The position numbers and the translations under genes are program-made. From Wurfbainia villosa (Eukaryota; Streptophyta; Magnoliopsida; Zingiberales; Zingiberaceae): 64,000 nt of DNA. Positions 56,957 through 64,000 of the stretch are shown here, one piece after another; within the stretch, counting starts at the first letter, position 1; every line of letters starts with the position of its first letter. The notes beneath the pieces were generated by a model. That model was not told the DNA's origin and searched no databases. It worked only from the letters and a program-made list of their open reading frames with translations. The stretch lies in NCBI GenBank assembly GCA_025175895.1, contig CM045991.1, positions 74,883,174 to 74,947,173 of the forward strand. The letters are read 5' to 3'.

Positions 56957-57393
56957 GGGTTGTTGGACTCACTCCAAGCCCGGCTCGAACCTGAACATGT
57001 TCAAATCATTGGAATAGTTTAACTCTAATATGGTAAGAGTCAGAGGTCAATCGTTAGTTTGGGTTGTTGGACTCACTCCAAGCCTGGCTAATTGGTTGAA
57101 TGCGCTCTAACCATATTAAAACTATTTCGCGATTAATGGGTCGGCTTTAACTTGGAGCATCGATTTGTTGGACTCACTCCAAGGTCGATGTGAAAAGAGG
57201 TGAAGTTGGGTGCTATGCATATGATGCATACTTGTTAATGTGTTAACAACCCAATGTATGTGTAAACATTCAATTAGTTGATAGCACATTGTGATAGTTA
57301 CATATACATGATATGTAATCGGTATACTTGATACCCACCATCATAGCTAAGAATGGCTTGTTGGACTCACTCAAGGTTGTTCTTATCTATGAT
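56957..57393 (+). ncRNA. Four-hairpin domain, E copy 4
   Basis: Apex TTGGACTCACTCCAA four times (near 56963, 57067, 57169 and 57361; the last lacks one C). Hairpin 4 spans 57340-57393 with the same paired arms as copies 2 and 3. Confidence 0.6.
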
Positions 57394-57548
57394 GGATATC
57401 GACCCATTCGGAGATGGACCTACGATCTCGAAGTGATTTTGGGGTTTTTGAATTGAAAAATGAATGGGATTTATAAATGTATATTGATGCATTTTAAAAT
57501 CATTTTCTCATATATGCTCGTTTGTATTTCTAGGTCAATAAATTGATC

Positions 57549-58250
57549 ATGGCGTCTTTGAATTTGCGCACTATTTTGGATTGAACAAAGTGGTGGGCCT
57601 AACTTCTGGGTGGCTTAGAAACACGAGAATTGTTCTCAAGGCGGAAAAGCTTGCATATGTCCTTGAAGTGCCTCTTCTGGCCCATCTAAGGGCGATGCAA
57701 CTCAGACAAATGTTGGTCTATCGAAGCATGTGCGGTCTGTGGCGAGTTGCATCATGCTAGCGGCGATGGTACCTGAGCTGCAGAAGCAGCATGAGCATAT
57801 GGATGCTAACACTATGGACTTCCATCTTCATGAGTTGTTCGATGAGCAAGCGAGATCCGAAGGTTCGAGGTCTCTAGGCTCCTCTTCACCACGAAGATGC
57901 AAGAAGGTTCGTAGTAATGATTTGTGCTAAAGATGAGCGGGTACATCTCTAGCTACCCTCGGTTTTGTGATGGATCATGAGTTAAGTATTGACTTAATTC
58001 TGCATTGTTTGCCCAAGAGTTTCTCAAATTTGTGATGAACTATCGGATGAACAAATTGGAATCCACCATTCAGCTCCTCAATATCTGGAGCCTTCAAGCA
58101 TGAGGAGAAAGCGGTTCTGTAGTTGATTCCTCAAAGAAAGGTTCTAAGAGGAAGGCAAAGAAAAAGAAAGGAAAGAAAAAGGCAAAGAAAGGCGGAAAAG
58201 GGCACTTGCCATCAAGGCCAAGATTTATCTTGAGTCCATGAAGAAGAAGA
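57549..58250 (+). pseudogene. gag: Gag of E copy 4
   Basis: ATG 57549 starts MASLNLRTILD and breaks almost at once: ACTGACTGGGCC of copies 2-3 is AGTGGTGGGCC here, and TTCCTGGACTGGC is TTCTGGGTGGC. Later fragments are SCIMLAAMVPELQKQHEHMD, LHELFDEQARSE, MDHELSIDLILHCLPKSF, and a K-rich tail. The zinc knuckle is lost. Confidence 0.8.
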
Positions 58251-58765
58251 AGGCATCCGATGCCCCATCCTCTTCGTATCTTCGTTATTGATTGTCATTC
58301 TATTTCCTTAGACACTTGGGTATTGGATCTTGGGTGTAGCTCACATATATGTAATGACATACATGGGCTAAGGAATAGAAGAAGACTTGTCGAGGAGAGT
58401 CAAATTTGCGAGTTGGCAATGGAGCAAAGGTTCTTTGCCTCGCCATCGAACTTATTTGTTGAACTCCTAGTGGACTAGTCTTGGAAGCTGGACAATTGCT
58501 ATTATGTTCCTTCTCTAATAAAGAACATTGTTTCTATTTCTTGCTTAAATAGAAATGGTTTCCATTTAACGTTTAGTAACAATTGTTGTTATATAACTTT
58601 GAATGGCGTTCTTTATGGGAACTGGAACTTTGAGTAATGGCATTTTATCGTTGGGCGTATCGGTGACATTTTCAATATCGAGCGAGCAACAGCGTGCTCG
58701 AAAGGATAATCACATAGACTCCTATATGTGGCATTGTCGTCTTGGCCATATAAGCAAGAAAGCAT
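58251..58765 (+). pseudogene. pol: Protease and pre-integrase region of E copy 4
   Basis: 58260-58478 reads IDCHSISLDTWVLDLGCSSH and ICNDIHGLRNRRRLV. The active site is D-L-G-C instead of D-T-G-C (ACTGG to CTTGG near 58328). Then GTGTLSNGI and DSYMWHCRLGHISK. A shift near 58760 moves into the integrase frame. Confidence 0.83.
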
Positions 58766-59591
58766 GTCCGAATTACACGATGTGGAATTGGAATCGTTTG
58801 AATTGGATTCATACGATACATGCGAATCATGCTTAAAAGGCAAGATGACTAAGTTACCTTTTACAAGAAAAGGTGAACGAGTGGGAGAGTTACTAGGTCT
58901 AGTACATACTGATGTATGTGGACCTATGTCAACTCAAGCATTAGGAGGCTATAGCTACTTCATTACCTTCATCGATGATCACTCACGGTTTGGGTATGTG
59001 TTCTTGATGAAACACAAGTCTGAAGCCTTTGAAAGGTTCAAAGAATTCAGAAATGAAGTAGAGAAACAACATGACAAGAGTATTAAAATACTTCGATCGG
59101 ATCGAGGTGGTGAATACTTAAGTCAAGAGTTTCTTGATTATCTGAGAGACAATGACATATTGTCTCAATGGACTCCGCCCTATACACCACAGCATAATGG
59201 TGTATCTGAGAGGCGTAACCGGACCTTGTTGGACATGGTCAGGTCAATGATGAATCATGCGACACTTCCCAAGTCCTTTTGGGGTTATGCACTTCAGACA
59301 GCTGTTTACTTGTTAAACAGAATGCCTACCAAGGTAGTCTCAACTACTCCATATGAGATATGGAATAGTAAGAAACCTCATGTATCTTACTTGAAGATAT
59401 GGGGTTGTCCTGCTTATATGAAGCGGACTGTATCAGACAAACTGGATGCTAAGTCTGATAAATGTCTATTTATTGGATACCCTAAGGAAACAAGGGGTTA
59501 CCAATTCTATCATCCTGTGGAACAAAAGGTGTTTGTTTCAAGGCATGTTGTGTTTCTAGAGAAAGAGTTTCTCTTGCAAGAAAGCGATTGA
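58766..59591 (+). CDS. pol: Open integrase domain of E copy 4 (best preserved E coding block)
   Basis: Open reading of about 275 residues. The HHCC finger end is CESCLKGKMTKLP. The core has LVHTDVCGPMSTQALGGYSY (first Asp), KSIKILRSDRGGEYL (second Asp) and PQHNGVSERRNRTLLDMVRS (Glu), so the DDE triad is complete. Then SFWGYALQTAVYLLNRMPTK, YLKIWGCPAYMKRTVSDKLD and FIGYPKETRGYQFYHPV follow, ending EKEFLLQESD before TGA. The start of the open frame is only where a frameshift ends, not a true start codon. CAG and CTG triplets are intact here, unlike in the other copies. Confidence 0.9.
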
Positions 59592-60520
59592 GTGGAGTGT
59601 CGTTGAGCTTGAGGAGGCTCGAGAGACTCAAATAGACATTGATGAGATACCTGGTGAAGCACAACAGCCGACAACTCATAGTGATGAGCAATCGGCTGGA
59701 CCTAATGTAACACCACATCTTCGTAGATCTGGTAGAACACGCAATATTCCTGAGAGATATGGATTTCTCGTAAGTGAATCGAACGACGTGTTACTCATTG
59801 ATGATGAGGAGCCTACCAGTTATGAAGAAGTGCTGACAAGTTCAGAAAGGGATAAGTGGCTTGGTGCCATGAAGTCGGAAATGGATTCCATGTACGAAAA
59901 CCAAGTTTGGAACTTGGTTGACCCACATGAAGGCATAAAGCCTATAGTGGGTTTTGGGTTTTGAAGAAAACCGACATGGATGGATGTGATTACCTATAAG
60001 GCTAGATTGGTGGCGAAAGGATATCGTAAATCAAAATGTTGATTATGAGCGAAACCTATTTGTAGCTAGCTTAAATCCATTCGGATGCTCATTGTGACTC
60101 ATTATGATTATGAGATATGGCGGATGGATGTAACTTTCCTTAATGGAAACTTGCTCGAGGGCGTGTATATGATCTGACTGAGGTTTCACATCGATTGATA
60201 AAACCAAGGTATGCAAGCGACGATCCATTTATGGATTGAAGCAAGCATCGAGTGGAATATCCGTTTGATGAGAGCGATCAAAAGTTTGATTTCTCACAAA
60301 ATCCAACCAATAGTGTAGAGATACGATCGTGTTCCTAGTATTGTATGTCGATGACATATTACTTATAGGAAGCGATGTGTCCATCTTCTGATCGATTAAG
60401 GTTTGGTTATCCAAGACATTCTCCATGAAAGACACAGGAGAAGCAACCTACATCCTTGGGATTAAGATCTATAGAGATCGAAAGCGGTTTGGTCTTTCGC
60501 GATCTACATATATAGGTGCT
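59592..60520 (+). pseudogene. pol: Reverse transcriptase of E copy 4
   Basis: 59592-59930 is well kept in one frame: EEARETQIDIDEIPGEAQQP, HLRRSGRTRNIPERYGFLVS, DRDKWLGAMKSEMDSMYENQ-like, VWNLVDPHEGIKP. From about 59945 it decays abruptly (GTGGGTTTTGGGTTTTG for the usual GGGTGCAAGTGGGTTTTC). Fragments: WRMDV, FLNGNLLEGVY, LVLYVDDILL with YVDD at 60344-60355, GEATYILGIKIYRD. Confidence 0.85.
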
Positions 60521-61171
60521 AAGAGGTTTAGCATGTCGGAATCAAGAAAGGTTATCCGCCATCGGTACACCGGAAGTCTATGTGTCCACCTTCAGAGGAA
60601 GGCATGCATGAGTAAGATTCCCTATGCATCAATAGGATCTATCATGTATGTATGTTATATATAGGCCCGATGTATCGTATGCTCACGAGTGTCACGGCGG
60701 ATACGATCGATCGAGGAATGGATCATTGGGTTGATTAAGGCGATCCTTAAGTACTTGAGAAGAACTAAGGATGTGTTCCTAATATATGGAGAAGGGACAT
60801 GGTGATATGCGGGTATCTGATGCGGCTTCGAGCGGACAAGGATGATTCTAGGTCTCGATCGGATGTTCACCTTGAAAATGAGTTGGAAAAGTTCCAAACA
60901 AAGGCAGAAAGCGGATTCTAGCGATATATTGCGGCCAAGGCGAGAAGCGGTTTGGATCAAGAAGTTCGTTCATGAACTTGGTGTGATTTTGTTGCAATCA
61001 ATGGAGCAATTAGAGTTTAAAACAAGGTCTCTTATCAATATCATCTTATCAAATCATCGAGAAAAATTCGAAAATTTAGAAATTGGATTGAGCTTACCTC
61101 GAAAGTAAGTTTGAGGGTCATGTTGAGGTATTATTGGATCTTAGTGATTGGCATTAGGCCAAGTGGGAGTC
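60521..61171 (+). pseudogene. pol: RNase H and pol end of E copy 4
   Basis: Only short pieces remain: MSKIPYAS.GSIMY, ILKYLRRTKDVFLIYGEG, WIKKFVHELGVI. The AEYIAA and CDNNGAI stretches and the DPLTKALP tail are nearly gone. The purine tract AAGTGGGAGTC precedes LTR5. This is the most damaged end of the three full copies. Confidence 0.78.
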
Positions 61172-63286
61172 TGTTAGTAATATATGAGAGATGTCCTAAG
61201 GCAATCGCCTTATGTATGAACCATTTATATGATAAATGAAGATTCACTATTTGAGTATACATGTTGTATGTATTTGATTGGATCTTAAACTCATTTACTG
61301 AATGTCCACGATACGATTCACAGCATGAGAGAATTTGTGATTGGATCACAACTAGTGAGTATCTCTACATGTGTAATTGTGATGTATCGAAATTATCCTA
61401 GTCGATGAATTGATGGATTTGGACACCATCAATTAATCGAGACTAGCACGAGGTATACTCCTTGGTGTATCCAAGCGGTGATTCTCCTTGGTGGAGACAT
61501 AGTGATGTCGGAGTTGATCGTGGATGCTAGTTATGGTAACTAGTTCATTGGAATGACCCAGTAGTAAGACTTCATATGATCTCTGCATATAGATATGTCA
61601 ATGAAGTTCTTCTTGTGGCTTAAGTGCGAAGCTAATGTTCCTTTATATTGAGTCATCTTGATCATGGAGACTTATGCTTTGACATCTTAAGCAAACATCT
61701 CTAGGAGATGTGGACCGGATGATTTGGTATAAGTCGAAGTGATCGAAGGTGTTTGAATAGCCTATAAAGGATTCACCACTCCTTGCGAGGAGATGTATAC
61801 CCATGGCCTCTCGTCGGATTGTTACTAAAGTCTTTGGCCAAAGCAATACATGTTTAGAGTAAGGTACTCTTCGATACATGTGGAGTAACTAGAATCCGTA
61901 GGACGAGGAAATGATACTTGGGCTAGGTGTGGCGTGAGATCGACCCTAGTGAGGGTGACACAATAGACCATGTCCTGAACCAAGTGGGTATAAGATGAGT
62001 GAAGGAATGGGGCACGATTCATTGAGCTTGAAGGGTTTAATAAATAGGGATCACCGTTGATCTTTTGGTTAATTGGGGATCATGATGTACTACTAGGTGC
62101 CACTCATGATCGTTCTATAATTAATGGTTAATTATAGGCGGCCAACATAAAGCGAGAACCTATTTGGTCACCGCTGTGAGTGTAATCCAAAGGATTTAAA
62201 AGCGAGCTTGAGAATGAGGAAACTATGTTTGGTTGGACCAAACATAAGCGAGCATGAAATTGTTTTCGTCGCAATGGGCGTGGATGGGGTGTCTTATGAA
62301 GACATAATGGATGGACCAAAATGGTTTGGTTCTAATCCAATGGATGAGAATAAACCAAAGGGTTTGGTTTATATTAAGCGAATAGAACCAAAGGTTTAAG
62401 GTTGGTTGATTCGTTAACTTAAATAAACCATCATGGTTGGTGGTTTATTTTAACTTATCTTAATGGAGGCGGGTTAGCAGGGCTTTATGGATATGATCCA
62501 TTAACCATTAAGAGAATTAGTTCTCTATAAAAGTGGGCTTAAAGTTGTCCCAATCAAACCTAGCCCCCCTTGTGCCACCCCACCCTTGTTGAAGGATTTG
62601 GCGCCAAGAGCGCTAGCCCCTCTTGTCAGTCCAAGTCTTGGCGTTCAAGCTCAAGCTATCACCTCGGCGACCCTCCGGTGATCCCCTATAGGCATTTGGC
62701 ATCAAGGTGAGTTTTTCTCCTTGTTTTGGCGGCGCCTATCTCCTCCACCAAGCTGTCCAGTTTTCTGGACAGCTTTCTCCTCGTCGTCGGGCGTCGTTTG
62801 GATGCGGTTAGTGCTCGACAGCGGCTAACTACTGGGATTTGATCTCCGGTAATCCTCTAGTGGAAGGATTAACAATCGGTTGTGAACCTCTCGGAGAAGC
62901 AAGTCTTGAGGACTTGTTTTTGTCGAATTTGGATTCGGATCGTGATCATCTCTCGATCAACGTCGTCTTCAACACGAGGCTAGTAACGTCACGAAAGAAA
63001 GCTGTTTACTAGCGAAGTCATCGAGGCTCGGCGTGGATCACGGATAGAGGCGATTCTTCACTTACGGATCGTTCGGTTGATGCCGTTCTTTGTCCTCCTG
63101 AAAGGTATAGCGTATTGATAATTTTTTTTATTGCATTTTAATTTACTTAGTTATGTCTACACTTGTTTAATAGCATGCGTGTGTTGTGTGTGTTGTAATA
63201 AATAGGAGTATTTATTATTTTTATTGCTTCATTTGTGTTATGTTTCAAAAACCTGATCGAACACTTTCCACTGTGGTGAAACCACA
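61172..63286 (+). repeat. E LTR5, 3' LTR of copy 4
   Basis: About 2,115 bp, starting TGTTAGTAATATATGAG and fading out near GTGAAACCACA, where the family ends AACCCAACA. No primer site follows; instead A-like Copia sequence begins. It is the most gapped LTR. TATA box near 62525 and the AAGCTGTCCAG hairpin (about 62749-62774) are kept. Confidence 0.82.
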
Positions 63287-63499
63287 TCTGTTAAAACTTG
63301 GTCGAATGGAGTCTTTATACATCTCCTCAATGTGAGCATCATTTATCTTGCAAATAAACACAAATAGAGCCAAGAATTTAAGACTTGGTCTATGGATTAT
63401 TAACGTTTGGTGAAATAATAGAAAAAAGCGAAATAAATAGGAGGATAAAAATAACCCATGTTGAAACTTGACCTTATGTCACGAAAAGGTCACTAGTGA
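63287..63499 (-). repeat. Fragment of an A-like Sirevirus gag start and leader
   Basis: Matches 15104-15310 and the gag edge near 5100-5119 of element A on the minus strand: CTCCTCAATGTGAGCAT, TTATCTTGCAAA, AAGACTTGGTCT, GAAACTTGACC and CGAAAAGGTCA all have close counterparts. E LTR5 therefore ends inside an A-like gag, about a dozen codons from its start. Confidence 0.65.
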
Positions 63500-64000
63500 C
63501 TGGATTTTGGGGCTTGTGTTCTTGATGAAACACAAGTCTGAAGCCTTTGAAAGGTTCAAAGAATTGAAATGAAGTAGAGAAACAACATGACAAGAGTATT
63601 AAAATACTTGATCGGATCGAGGTGGTGAATACTTAAGTCAGAGTTTCTTGATTATCTAAGAGACAATGGTATATTGTCTCAATGGACTCCGCCCTATACA
63701 CCGACATAATGGTGTATCGAGGAATCTTAGGACCTTGTTGGACATGGTCGGTCAATGATGAATCATGCAACTCTTCCCAAGTCCTTTTGGGGTTATGCAC
63801 TTGAGATTGTTTACTTGTTAAGCAGAATGCCTACAAGGTAGTCTCAACTACTCCATATGAGATATGGAATAGTAAGAAACCTCATGTATCTTACTTGAAG
63901 ATATGGGGTTGTCTGCTTATGTGAAGCGGTGTCGGACAAATTGGATGCTAAGTCGATAAATGTCTATTTATTGGATACCCTAAGGAAAGCAAGGGGTTAC
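63500..64000 (+). pseudogene. pol: Integrase fragment of a further E copy
   Basis: Begins abruptly with TTTTGGGGCTTGTGTTC, the region encoding FGYVFLMKHKSEAFERFKEF, and runs to the window edge at YPKE..RG. It aligns with 58990-59500 and carries the same kind of damage as copies 2 and 3 (CTTGATCGG, GTATCGAGG, AAGTCGATAAATG). No LTR, leader or gag precedes it, so it is a truncated copy or an assembly join. Confidence 0.8.

Larger units (their letters stand above)
56270..61171 (+). mobile_element. E copy 4 interior
   Basis: Leader with the four-hairpin domain (about 56957-57393), gag from ATG 57549, protease, an intact integrase stretch, broken reverse transcriptase and RNase H, purine tract before LTR5. 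The segment about 58850-59920 is nearly free of damage, while both sides are heavily damaged. Confidence 0.88.

Overview
This window is plant nuclear repeat DNA. It is built almost entirely of LTR retrotransposons nested in and joined to one another. I see no host gene, tRNA gene, rRNA gene or CRISPR array. The plant assignment rests on the element types: Copia elements of the Angela and Sirevirus kinds with initiator-Met-tRNA primer sites, an Athila-like Gypsy element with a degenerate Asp-tRNA primer site, and a Tat-like Gypsy element with two RNase H domains. The species cannot be named from this sequence. Element names A-G and X are my own labels. Almost all coding regions are broken by frameshifts and stops.

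Layout. 1-4272: minus-strand Athila-like element G, with gag and protease only, 5' LTR 2904-4272. 4273-5119 and 15104-16719: gag start, leader and 5' LTR of a minus-strand Sirevirus-like Copia, A. Element A is split by Angela-like Copia B (5120-15103, target duplication GTCGG), whose 3' LTR is itself split by a Sirevirus solo LTR (13179-14285, duplication GTATT). 16720-18787: half of a plus-strand Sirevirus LTR (X) abutting half of a minus-strand one, with an 81-bp tandem repeat. 18793-27719: complete but decayed Sirevirus-like Copia C (duplication TCTAC). 27889-30177: 5' LTR and leader of Angela-like D, joined directly to the interior of Tat-like Gypsy F (30178-35379).

35380-63286: Angela-like family E. 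Five LTRs (starts 35380, 39677, 46915, 54109, 61172) alternate with four internal regions. The first internal region is truncated; the other three share LTRs in head-to-tail tandem. 63287-63499 is an A-like fragment, and 63500-64000 is another E integrase fragment.

The most interesting signals are in non-coding DNA. The E leaders carry four hairpins that present the same apical TTGG-ACTC[T/A]CT-CCAA on different stems, with compensatory changes between copies. The E LTRs and leaders are packed with perfect short-loop hairpins. The B, D and E LTRs each keep a hairpin at the same offset with different sequence. A CACGGCCGTG-type palindrome array occurs in both Gypsy G and Copia B. Finally, the damage in the E copies falls largely at CAG/CTG triplets (for example CAG to CGG), which looks more like uncorrected long-read error at methylated CHG sites than like natural decay.
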